The notes: a model not told the origin generated them from the letters alone. A DNA stretch of 5,796 bases from DTU018 sp029550685 (GCA_035412805.1 DAONVO010000118.1:1-5796), one strand, 5' to 3'. Positions 1 through 5,742 are shown, counted from the stretch's first letter. A program made the numbers and translations.

Positions 1-25
1 AGAGGCTTTTAAAAGCCTCTTTTTC
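1..25 (+). terminator. Rho-independent terminator of an upstream gene
   Basis: Bases 1-20 (AGAGGCTTTTAAAAGCCTCT) are a perfect palindrome followed directly by a T run (TTTTTC), the classic hairpin-plus-U-tract layout. The GC-rich outer stem pairs GAGGC with GCCTC. It would end a + strand transcript whose gene lies left of the window. Because the stem is symmetric it could also act on the minus strand, but the left flank is not visible. Confidence 0.8.
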
Positions 26-81
26 TCGGACCGTGCCAGAGGATAGGGATCGTCTGTACTTAAAAGGGTAAACCGAACTCC

Positions 82-109
82 TTGCGGCCTGATCGTATGG
101 TGGTATACT
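82..109 (+). promoter_or_regulatory. Probable sigma-A promoter with extended -10 for the anion permease gene
   Basis: A -35-like TTGCGG (82-87) is separated by 16 bases from TATACT (104-109), which is preceded by TGG (101-103) and so forms an extended -10 (TGnTATACT). Transcription would begin near 115-117, leaving an untranslated leader of about 150 nt before the GTG start at 268. The -35 matches consensus at only three positions; the extended -10 is the stronger evidence. Confidence 0.5.
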
Positions 110-114
110 ATGAG

Positions 115-231
115 GATGGCATTCCCATGCATCAGATAATTGCTGGTACCCGCTCGTAACCATACCTCTTAACAGGCCGGGCATATAAGCATATGCGGTA
201 ATTTCATTCGATAACTTACCCAACCAGGTAA
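115..231 (+). other. Structured 5' leader candidate upstream of the permease
   Basis: Three small hairpins can be drawn. The first, 115-133, pairs GAT(G)GCAT with ATGCATC around a TCCC loop with one bulged G, right at the predicted transcript start. The second, 181-196, pairs GCATAT with ATATGC around AAGC. The third, 216-231, pairs TTACC with GGTAA around CAACCA. I recognise no known riboswitch or T-box consensus and see no terminator-type hairpin with a T run, so regulatory function is only a possibility. Confidence 0.25.
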
Positions 232-267
232 CTGAGCGGACCGTAATAACAGGAGAGGAACCCGTTA

Positions 268-1674
268 GTGAGAACTGCACAGGTAAAGACTATTTTAAAA
301 GCAGTAGTGGGCATCGCAGTCGGACTTATAATCGCGGTGCAGAAACCTCCTACTGGTTTGACTATTGAAGGTATGCAGGCACTGGGGATAGTAGCCTGGG
401 CTGTTACCTGGTGGGTACTTGCAGTTGTACCCGAATACGTTACCGCTATGCTGATGGGTACTTTCTTCGTGCTGTTCAAACTGGTGGAATTTCCTCAAGC
501 CTTTGCCTCTTTCTCCGGCAGTACCATGTGGCTGTTGATGAGTGCCCTGGGTCTGGGAGCAGCCGTAGCCAAAAGCGGTCTGCTGCAAAGAGCTGCTCTC
601 TTGATAATGAACCGCTTCCCCCTGCATTTTAAGGGACAGGTTTTAGGATTGTTAGGCGTAGGCCTGGTAACTGCACCCTTCATTCCCAGTACTAATGCCA
701 AAGTAGCCATGCTGGCCCCTCTTACCAAAGCTATCAGTGATGCTATGGGTTATGAACGCAAAAGTCCGGCTGCAGCCGGATTATTCGGAGCTATGTTCAC
801 CGGCGTATGCAACATGGCACCTCTCTTTATCAGCGCTTCAGCAATTGGCTTCCTAATACAAGGCCTGCTGCCTTTAGAAACAAGGAACCAGTTCACCTTT
901 GCCTACTGGCTGCTTTGTGCACTCCCTTGGACAGTGGTTATGAGTGTTTTAAACTATCTGGCTATCATTTGGCTTTATAAACCAGCCCATGAAAAGCACC
1001 TCAGCAGCGACTATATCAAGCAACAGCTGCAACAGCTGGGCCCCATGCAAGGAAGGGAGAAATATACCGCAGCGGTGGTATTACTTACTTTTGGGTTGTG
1101 GGCTACCGAATCTCTGCACGGGATTTCTCCCACCGTGGTAGCAATGATTAGCTTATGTGTGCTCATTGGTGGCGGGATGATGACCAGGGAAGATTTCCGC
1201 AGCAGCATACCCTGGGATTCCCTGATATTTATCGGGGCCACTATCAGCCTCAGTGTGGTTTTTGCTGCTTTGGACATAAACAGCTGGGTAGTAAGCATTT
1301 TTTCACCCGTTATTGCCCACTTTGCCGGCAATATATACCTGTTCATTCTGGTTTTATCCCTGGTAACCTATGTGGTACGGGTGATATTGGTTTCGCAAAT
1401 GGCCTATATCAGTATATTCCTGGTGTTTTTAGTGCCTCTGGCTGTCAATGTGGGCATTAATCCCTGGGTGGTAGGGTTTATCCTGTTCGCCACCGTGAAT
1501 GGCTGGCTGTTTTTCTTTCAGAATCCTATTTTCTTGACCGCTTTCTATGCTGCCAATGGCGACTTCATAGAACACCATCAGACCATAAATCTCTGCCTGG
1601 CCTACATGGTAATCGCTGTTCTTGGCCTCTTCGCCAGTGTGCCCCTGTGGCAGATACTCGGCCTGGTACCGTAA
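268..1674 (+). CDS. DASS/SLC13-family anion permease
   Basis: This 468-residue polytopic membrane protein has the length and layout of the divalent anion:Na+ symporter family (SLC13/INDY/CitT type), which imports sulfate, di- or tricarboxylates with sodium or in exchange. Family landmarks include the N-terminal WWVLAVVPEYVTAML segment (about 48-62), FSGSTMWLLMSALGLGAAV (82-100) followed by KSGLLQRAAL, the first half-site FIPSTNAKVAMLAPL (138-152), and the second-repeat segment IPWDSLIFIGATISL (314-328). The two Ser-Asn-Thr sodium/substrate motifs of characterised members are altered here: Ser141-Thr142-Asn143 in repeat 1 and Ser376-Gln377-Met378 in repeat 2. Substrate and coupling ion therefore cannot be assigned. 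The GTG start at 268 is chosen for AGGAGAGG at 251-258, nine bases upstream. The gene appears monocistronic and runs convergently into the TauE-type gene. Confidence 0.85.
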   Translation: MRTAQVKTILKAVVGIAVGLIIAVQKPPTGLTIEGMQALGIVAWAVTWWVLAVVPEYVTAMLMGTFFVLFKLVEFPQAFASFSGSTMWLLMSALGLGAAVAKSGLLQRAALLIMNRFPLHFKGQVLGLLGVGLVTAPFIPSTNAKVAMLAPLTKAISDAMGYERKSPAAAGLFGAMFTGVCNMAPLFISASAIGFLIQGLLPLETRNQFTFAYWLLCALPWTVVMSVLNYLAIIWLYKPAHEKHLSSDYIKQQLQQLGPMQGREKYTAAVVLLTFGLWATESLHGISPTVVAMISLCVLIGGGMMTREDFRSSIPWDSLIFIGATISLSVVFAALDINSWVVSIFSPVIAHFAGNIYLFILVLSLVTYVVRVILVSQMAYISIFLVFLVPLAVNVGINPWVVGFILFATVNGWLFFFQNPIFLTAFYAANGDFIEHHQTINLCLAYMVIAVLGLFASVPLWQILGLVP

Positions 1675-1681
1675 AAAATAA

Positions 1682-2419
1682 TTAGGCACTAACTATTGAC
1701 ATCACTCCCATAAGGAATATGAGGATCAAGCTCAGGCGATGGAACAGAGGACCATCCATCTTGGTCCCTACTTTACTGCCCAGGATGATGCCTATTGCTC
1801 CTACCAGGACACTAGGCAGGATGGCTGCAGAATACTGGAATACCTGAGGGGTCAGCAGCCCGCCCCAGTAGAGTGCCGGCAGAGTAATAATGTTGGTGAG
1901 CATAAAATAAAAGGCCAGATTCGCCCGGAAGACCTGCTTTTCCAGGTCTTGATTGCTGTAAAAGAGGATTACCGGAGGACCGCTCATGGTTATGCTTCCG
2001 TTCAGAAGCCCGCTGATAAAACCAGCCACCGCATTCCCCAGTTTTTCGTTTTTTATATGCACCCGGTAACCGGTATATAGAGCCCAGGCGGAGATAATAA
2101 CGATTATCCCTATACCTATTTTTAATATGGACTCATCCAGGACAAGCAGCAGAACCGTACCCAGGGGAATTCCTAATATGCCTGCCCCTACCAAGTACTG
2201 CATATCTTTGAGGTCCAGGTGTTTATAAATAGGCAGCAGCACCAGGCCGTTGATGAATACCCCGTAGATTATCAAAACCGGAACCAGCACCTGCAGGGGA
2301 AAGATCAAATTCAGCAATGGCACCGCTACCAGAGCGAAACCAAAGCTGGTGATACCCAATATAAATGAAGCCAGAAATATAATGGCAGTAACCAGCAACA
2401 ACGTACCCGTGCTAAGCAA
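1682..2419 (-). CDS. TauE/SafE-family (DUF81) membrane permease, putative sulfite/organosulfonate exporter
   Basis: This 245-residue, very hydrophobic protein has about eight membrane segments and the two-repeat architecture of the TauE/SafE family. Some members export sulfite or sulfoacetate or take part in taurine metabolism; most are uncharacterised. The first glycine-rich repeat motif is GITSFGFALVAVPLL (22-36). The equivalent second motif, at about 133-153, contains GFISGLLNGS and MSGPPVILF. ILGIPLGTVLL (81-91) is also typical. The start is TTG at 2417-2419, supported by AAGGAG at 2428-2433 (minus strand) eight bases upstream. The stop lies 7 bases from the stop of the convergent anion permease, leaving no room for a separate terminator. 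The family call is firm; the substrate is not. Confidence 0.85.
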   Translation of the reverse strand: MLSTGTLLLVTAIIFLASFILGITSFGFALVAVPLLNLIFPLQVLVPVLIIYGVFINGLVLLPIYKHLDLKDMQYLVGAGILGIPLGTVLLLVLDESILKIGIGIIVIISAWALYTGYRVHIKNEKLGNAVAGFISGLLNGSITMSGPPVILFYSNQDLEKQVFRANLAFYFMLTNIITLPALYWGGLLTPQVFQYSAAILPSVLVGAIGIILGSKVGTKMDGPLFHRLSLILIFLMGVMSIVSA

Positions 2420-2463
2420 GGTATTATCTCCTTATATATACAATTCATAAACAACCCCCAATC

Positions 2464-2493
2464 ATATTAGCATCAAGTGGACGGTTATGTCAT
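2464..2493 (-). promoter_or_regulatory. Candidate promoter for the TauE-type gene
   Basis: Read on the minus strand, ATGACA (2488-2493; five of six matches to TTGACA) is followed after 18 bases by TAATAT (2464-2469; four of six matches to TATAAT). Transcription would start near 2457, giving a leader of about 38 nt that keeps the AAGGAG ribosome site. The -35 hexamer falls in the GTCAT end of a degenerate repeat copy. An overlapping TATGAT could serve as -10, but its spacing is too long. Confidence 0.35.
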
Positions 2494-2714
2494 CGTGGGA
2501 GAGAAGTCCAGCTTTGTCATCGCGAGGAGCGAAGCGACGTGGCGATCTGTTAACTCAAACCGTTAATTGACATAGAGATTGCCACGCGCTACGCGCTCGC
2601 AATGACATAATTGGAAGCTATTTTCACAGCAATGACACAAAGGGTGACTTTTCCTTCATCATGGTCTATTTTACTGGTGACAATTGCTAGACTCCTTCGG
2701 GACGCAGCAATCTC
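2489..2714. repeat. Cluster of degenerate palindromic repeat copies
   Basis: The block contains one well-preserved long palindrome (2516-2606, listed separately) and fragments of the same repeat. GTCATCGTGGGAGAGAAG at 2489-2506 resembles the left arm (GTCATCGCGAGGAGCGAAG). GCAATGACA occurs at 2599-2607 and again at 2629-2637, exactly 30 bases apart. GTGACAATTGCTAGACTCC at 2677-2695, continuing to GCAGCAATCTC at 2704-2714, is another arm-like copy. This pattern suggests repeated insertion and decay of the same non-coding element. No transposase is encoded here. Confidence 0.55.
2516..2606. repeat. Long imperfect palindromic repeat (REP/MITE-like)
   Basis: The left arm (2516-2548) runs from GTCATCGCGAGGAGCG to GTGGCGATCT. 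The right arm (2576-2606) reads, on the other strand, from GTCATTGCGAGCGCG to GTGGCAATCT. The arms match apart from a few substitutions and two single-base indels. The centre itself contains TTAAC (2550-2554) paired with GTTAA (2562-2566), so the whole 91 bases can fold into one long hairpin. The GTCATTGCGAGGAGCGAAGCGACGTGG-type arm belongs, from memory, to a dispersed repeat in anaerobic Firmicutes and some other bacteria. It sits between the divergent TauE-type and beta-CASP genes. Confidence 0.75.
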
Positions 2715-2847
2715 AAGAGTGGCCTGGGCCAGTAACGGCTTGGCAGGAGTATTGACAGCTACACTCGTGGCGGAATTAGGACAGGTGTATAATAATGGTA
2801 ACTTGTTTAATCAGATAGATGACCTTTTGTTTTAGAGGGGGTTCTCT

Positions 2848-4452
2848 ATGGCGAGATACCGTAAGATATGTTCACTGCTTTTGGTTTTGTATATTTTAGT
2901 ATTCTGTTGTGCTGGATGTTTCTCCTTACCTATAGCCACCAATACTTCCCAGCAAATCGTCTATACCGGTTACGGGGCAAATGGTGTAGTAAGTGGTTCC
3001 CTGCATATACTGGAGATTGGGAAAGACAAGATAATCCTCGATGCAGGTCTATTTTATGGGGATGATGGAGACAATGCCCCACCATTAGATGAAAATGTTT
3101 TAGACGGTATCTCTGCTATAGTTATCAGCCACGCTCACCTTGATCATATTGGAAGACTTTTGGAGGTTGTGGATCTAGGCTACTCAGGACCAATCTATTG
3201 TACCCAACCTACCCGGGATCTGTTACCGGTCATGCTGCGAATGGAAGCCAGATACGGGGATTTCGGACCTGAAACATTTTATTACTCGAATCGCAGTAAG
3301 CTGAATAATGACAAACAGGGCAAACATACTGCTGCCCATCTATATCGTCAATGCCAATATGGACGCCAGATCAGCGCAGAGAATCGTAGAGAAATCTTTT
3401 GCAGCAGAGAGGATCTGGAGGAAAGGGGATTTTATCTTTGTAAAGCTTGTGCTGATCAACACGTCAGCACAGTTATGGATCTTATCAGAACAGTGCCCCT
3501 TAATACTAAGCGGCAGATAAGCAGCAATTTAACCATCGAATTCCTTAACACTCCTCACTTGCCTGGCTCCGCAATGGTACTTATACACAATAAAATGAGC
3601 CAGCAGACCGTTCTTTACACAGGTGATGTCGGCAGCGGGTCGTCTCGCTATCTGCCTGCTCAAACACCGGTTCAGGAGGCCGATTACGCTATTGTGGAGG
3701 GAACTTATGGAACTTCAGATTATTTTAGCACCGAGGCTGATCGCATCCAGTTTCAGAAATTCATCGGCGACTGCATAAGAGCGAATAAGAGGGTTATTAT
3801 TCCGGCTTTTGTACTGGATCGTTCCCAGCAAGTATTAGGAGAGATTTCAAGGGGCATGGATAACGGATATATACCGTCCAGCACACCAGTTAAAGTGTTT
3901 AGTCCAAGTACTGCACAGATCAACCACATATATGCACAAATATTTACTGATCAAGATTATAAGGAGTTTTTCGCTGCTGATTATTATGAGTACGGACCTT
4001 TTAAGCCGGTTTTCGAAGAGTACGACCAAGTCCATCAGGTAGATTATGGAGAGATAGCTGTAGCCTCCTCTGGCATGGCTGACAGCACTTACTCCAGGGA
4101 GTTTGTTAAGCAATGGATTTCTGATCCGCAGACCGTTTTTATATTTGTTGGCTATCAGGATCCGGATACTTTAGGGGGTAAGCTCACTGGCTCTGACTTA
4201 GACAAGCTAATTGTAGATCAAGAGGAATACATAGTTGCAGCAGAAGTTAAAAAGTTTAATTGCTTTAGTGGGCATGCGAATTACCTGCAAATAAAAGCAC
4301 TATTACAGGAGATAAAAGGCCTACAGAGTGTAATTATTGTACATTCTGATAAACCAGTGGCTGAAGAACTGAAACTGACCTATGAAGCCGATCTACCTTA
4401 TATCCGCTTCATGCATCCCGAAAGCGGGGAGAGAATTTATCTAAATGAATAA
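2848..4452 (+). CDS. Exported, lipoprotein-like metallo-beta-lactamase/beta-CASP hydrolase (CPSF73/RNase-like)
   Basis: This 534-residue protein belongs to the metallo-beta-lactamase superfamily with beta-CASP and RMMBL regions, the group holding CPSF73-like RNA endonucleases. Asp65 (ILDAG) starts the fold. SHAHLDHIG (94-102) supplies His95, His97, Asp99 and His100; His237 (TPHLPGSA) and Asp260 (YTGDVG) complete the MBL ligands. VEGTYG (Glu284) is beta-CASP motif A; IPAFVLDRSQQVL (318-330), SSGM and FVGYQDPDTLGG are typical; FSGHAN (His476) is motif C. All expected zinc ligands are present, so it is probably active. Residues 1-24 (basic MARYRK, hydrophobic core, CAGC) resemble a lipoprotein signal with Cys24 lipidated, though Cys at -3 is atypical. 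Residues about 150-206 form an insert with Cys169, Cys185, Cys198 and Cys201. The ATG has AGAGGGGG six bases upstream, in the loop of a possible TAGAG/CTCTA hairpin (2833-2848). RNA cleavage is family inference; the natural substrate is unknown. Confidence 0.85.
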   Translation: MARYRKICSLLLVLYILVFCCAGCFSLPIATNTSQQIVYTGYGANGVVSGSLHILEIGKDKIILDAGLFYGDDGDNAPPLDENVLDGISAIVISHAHLDHIGRLLEVVDLGYSGPIYCTQPTRDLLPVMLRMEARYGDFGPETFYYSNRSKLNNDKQGKHTAAHLYRQCQYGRQISAENRREIFCSREDLEERGFYLCKACADQHVSTVMDLIRTVPLNTKRQISSNLTIEFLNTPHLPGSAMVLIHNKMSQQTVLYTGDVGSGSSRYLPAQTPVQEADYAIVEGTYGTSDYFSTEADRIQFQKFIGDCIRANKRVIIPAFVLDRSQQVLGEISRGMDNGYIPSSTPVKVFSPSTAQINHIYAQIFTDQDYKEFFAADYYEYGPFKPVFEEYDQVHQVDYGEIAVASSGMADSTYSREFVKQWISDPQTVFIFVGYQDPDTLGGKLTGSDLDKLIVDQEEYIVAAEVKKFNCFSGHANYLQIKALLQEIKGLQSVIIVHSDKPVAEELKLTYEADLPYIRFMHPESGERIYLNE

Positions 4453-4492
4453 TAAAAACAGGTTGTAGGACCAACCGCGGAAGGTAAGGATA

Positions 4493-4933
4493 ATGAGAGA
4501 AAAAGGTTATATAGTCACTGCTTCAATTCGCCATGCCAAACAAATAAAATGCAATGAGATATGGCAGATAACTAGGTCAGACAAAACAATCCCTGGAGCA
4601 ATATGGGTTCCTGAATTGGCTCCCAGTTGGAGTTTGTTTAATGAGTTTAATCACAATTGGAAAGATAAGTCGCCAGAGGAATGGTGGCCAATCTATGCAA
4701 AGCGATTTAATGAAGAGCTTCGTTCCCAAGAAAAACTGCAGGCTTTGCGCAAATTGTCGACTCAAGTTCAGCAGGGGAAAATCATTGCTTTGGTGTGTTT
4801 TTGTACTGGCAGTGCCTGCTGTCACAGGAGATTAGTTGCCGAGTTCCTTGAAAAACAAGGGATTCATACGGAAGAGTTTATAGTCCCGCCTCCAGGCCCC
4901 GAAGAGCATGTAATTCAGCCAGCATTATTTTAG
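4493..4933 (+). CDS. DUF488 family protein
   Basis: This 146-residue soluble protein is of the DUF488 type, whose biochemical function is not established to my knowledge. The family hallmark is the C-terminal Cys-rich signature LVCFCTGSACCHRRLVAEFL (100-119), with Cys102, Cys104, Cys109, Cys110, His111 and Arg112, which may bind metal or form a catalytic cysteine centre. The N-terminal half has the conserved IPGAIWVPELAPSWSLFNEF (33-52) and a Trp-rich EEWWPIYAKRFNEEL stretch (62-76). No signal peptide or membrane segment is seen, so it should be cytosolic. The ATG at 4493 is supported by GGAAGG (4479-4484), eight bases upstream; a nearer AAGGA at 4486-4490 is too close. It lies 40 nt after the beta-CASP gene with no terminator between, so the two are probably co-transcribed. 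Confidence 0.8.
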   Translation: MREKGYIVTASIRHAKQIKCNEIWQITRSDKTIPGAIWVPELAPSWSLFNEFNHNWKDKSPEEWWPIYAKRFNEELRSQEKLQALRKLSTQVQQGKIIALVCFCTGSACCHRRLVAEFLEKQGIHTEEFIVPPPGPEEHVIQPALF

Positions 4934-4953
4934 GTTTAGAAAGGAACATTATT

Positions 4954-4989
4954 ATGGATCGGCTAGGGTGCAAAGGATGGCTTACCTAG
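4954..4989 (+). CDS. Possible 11-residue peptide or start of a decayed gene
   Basis: ATG at 4954 opens a short frame, MDRLGCKGWLT, ending in TAG at 4987-4989. It is preceded by AAAGGA (4940-4945) at ideal 8-base spacing. It could be a leader-like peptide, the stub of a gene lost by deletion, or chance. Its second half overlaps a CTAGG/CCTAG stem (4963-4989). Nothing in the peptide identifies a family. Confidence 0.15.
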   Translation: MDRLGCKGWLT

Positions 4990-5003
4990 GTCTTAATTCT
5001 TCC
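4963..5003. terminator. Weak hairpin between convergent genes
   Basis: CTAGG(G)T (4963-4969) can pair with ACCTAG (4984-4989) with one bulged G and a 14-base loop. On the + side it is followed by T-rich but interrupted sequence (GTCTTAATTCTTCC). It sits between the stops of the DUF488 gene and the YkvA-type gene, where a bidirectional terminator would be expected. The stem is short and no clean T run exists on either side. Confidence 0.25.
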
Positions 5004-5436
5004 ACAGGGCTTTCAGTTTATTCCACACACCGCTCCCAACCATTTGATCTGCGGTAGCTACTATGTTTTTTATGACTGTCAATATATCATCCTGGCCAGC
5101 CCAGTGTTTCTTAATGATTTGGGGATCAGTATGGTTGATGATTGAATTGAGGGCATAGGCAGTCAGAGCCAAATCATCAAGGAAACCCAGCGGGCCGGTA
5201 AAACCTTCGGGTATAAAATCTATTGGTGACACAAAGTACACGATTACCGCACCGAGCTTAGCCTTTTCTGCAGGCGATACATCCGGATCCATAACCAGTT
5301 TGCATAAAAGATGAAACATATCCGGCACCAGCATGAGGTACTCAGCCCACTTGTGGTTCTTCCCCTCATTACCTTGAAGCCAGCTATTGATCTTATTCCT
5401 TAACTGCCGGTAAAAATCCATATGATTTTCTCCCAT
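4993..5436 (-). CDS. YkvA-like DUF1232 family protein
   Basis: This 147-residue protein contains the DUF1232 core AKLGAVIVYFVSPIDFIPEG (59-78) followed by GPLGFLDDLALTAYAL (81-96). The SPIDFIPE and LDD motifs are diagnostic of the YkvA family. The family is widespread, small and uncharacterised; the core is a hydrophobic hairpin often predicted to associate with membrane, flanked here by polar helices. No catalytic residues are known. The ATG at 5434-5436 has GGAAGG (5446-5451, minus strand) nine bases upstream. A second in-frame ATG at codon 6 (5419-5421) also has a good site, so the true start could be either. It is transcribed alone and converges on the beta-CASP/DUF488 operon. Confidence 0.85.
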   Translation of the reverse strand: MGENHMDFYRQLRNKINSWLQGNEGKNHKWAEYLMLVPDMFHLLCKLVMDPDVSPAEKAKLGAVIVYFVSPIDFIPEGFTGPLGFLDDLALTAYALNSIINHTDPQIIKKHWAGQDDILTVIKNIVATADQMVGSGVWNKLKALWKN

Positions 5437-5451
5437 ATGCTACTGCCTTCC
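5419..5451 (-). promoter_or_regulatory. Tandem ribosome-binding sites for the YkvA-type gene
   Basis: On the minus strand GGAAGG (5446-5451) serves the ATG at 5436 with 9-base spacing. GGGAG (5430-5434), which overlaps that first ATG, serves the next in-frame ATG at 5421 with 8-base spacing. The two starts differ by five residues (MGENH). The sequence alone does not decide between them; the longer form is annotated because its site is longer. Confidence 0.5.
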
Positions 5452-5702
5452 TTTCTCTCTTACTAGCCTTTCTTTTTCTTTCAATATCTCTTGAAATCAC
5501 AGTATTTCATTTTAGTTCAGGAGAGTTTTCCCTTAATCTAGAGTATAACCCTTAATCAAAACCTCAAGCTTGTTCTTCTGCTGTTTTTATAGATTTATTC
5601 TTTAAACATTAGGACACGGATTATTCTTTTGATAATTACCTTGGAGGGATAGATTTTTAATTGGCTGTCAAATTGACAGTCAAAAGTTCCCGGCTACATA
5701 AA
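5437..5702. other. AT-rich intergenic region without a recognisable gene
   Basis: This stretch between the YkvA-type gene and the tRNA terminator has no convincing coding region. A minus-strand TATACT (5542-5547) could be a -10 for the YkvA-type gene, but no matching -35 is found at normal spacing. A perfect inverted repeat lies at 5665-5679. A 21-codon TTG frame (5661-5726) has a GGAGGG 12 bases upstream but runs through the terminator hairpin and was not accepted. Confidence 0.4.
5665..5679. repeat. Perfect 7-bp inverted repeat, operator-like
   Basis: CTGTCAA-A-TTGACAG is a perfect dyad with a single central base, in an AT-rich gap. Its size and symmetry suit a dimeric regulator's binding site. 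It is too tight to form a stable RNA hairpin, since there is only one base between the arms. Both arms also read as TTGACA -35 hexamers on opposite strands, but no good -10 is found at the right distance on either side. Confidence 0.3.
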
Positions 5703-5732
5703 CAGAAAAAAATTAAAGGGCTATGAAGCCCT
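5703..5732 (-). terminator. Rho-independent terminator of the tRNA-Leu transcript
   Basis: On the minus strand AGGGCT-TCAT-AGCCCT (5717-5732) forms a 6-bp stem with a 4-base loop, followed by TTTAATTTTTTTCTG. It begins 10 bases after the tRNA CCA end, as expected for termination of a tRNA gene transcript. Confidence 0.8.
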
Positions 5733-5742
5733 ATATGTTCGA

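Noticed and set aside
28..244. Direct repeat CGGACCGT at 28-35 and 237-244
   Set aside because: It is only 8 bases, with no further similarity around it and no consistent placement relative to the promoter.
1739..2080. A 113-codon open frame antisense to the TauE-type gene
   Set aside because: It lies wholly inside a well-supported membrane-protein gene on the other strand, has no ribosome site and looks like no known family.
2489..2714. Repeat cluster considered as a CRISPR array
   Set aside because: The copies are diverged, arranged as inverted arms rather than direct repeats with uniform spacers, and no cas gene is present.
2752..2793. Perfect TTGACA (2752-2757) and TATAAT (2788-2793) upstream of the beta-CASP gene
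   Set aside because: The hexamers are 30 bases apart, far beyond the usual 16-18, and no -35 sits at proper distance from the TATAAT. The TATAAT may still act alone as a weak -10, but I cannot support a promoter.
2611..2835. A 74-codon open frame starting with TTG before the beta-CASP gene
   Set aside because: Most of it runs through degenerate repeat fragments (2629-2714). There is no ribosome site before the TTG, and the peptide resembles no family. It is probably a chance opening.
4451..4476. Minus-strand hairpin GGTTG/CAACC followed by TGTTTTTATT, terminator-like
   Set aside because: It lies between two co-directional + strand genes, and the nearest minus-strand gene ends about 520 bases away. 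The stem is only 5 bp, so chance or a minor intercistronic hairpin is more likely.
5661..5726. A 21-codon TTG frame (MAVKLTVKSSRLHKQKKIKGL) with GGAGGG upstream
   Set aside because: The 12-base spacing is long, the frame spans the inverted repeat and the tRNA terminator hairpin, and there is no clear promoter.
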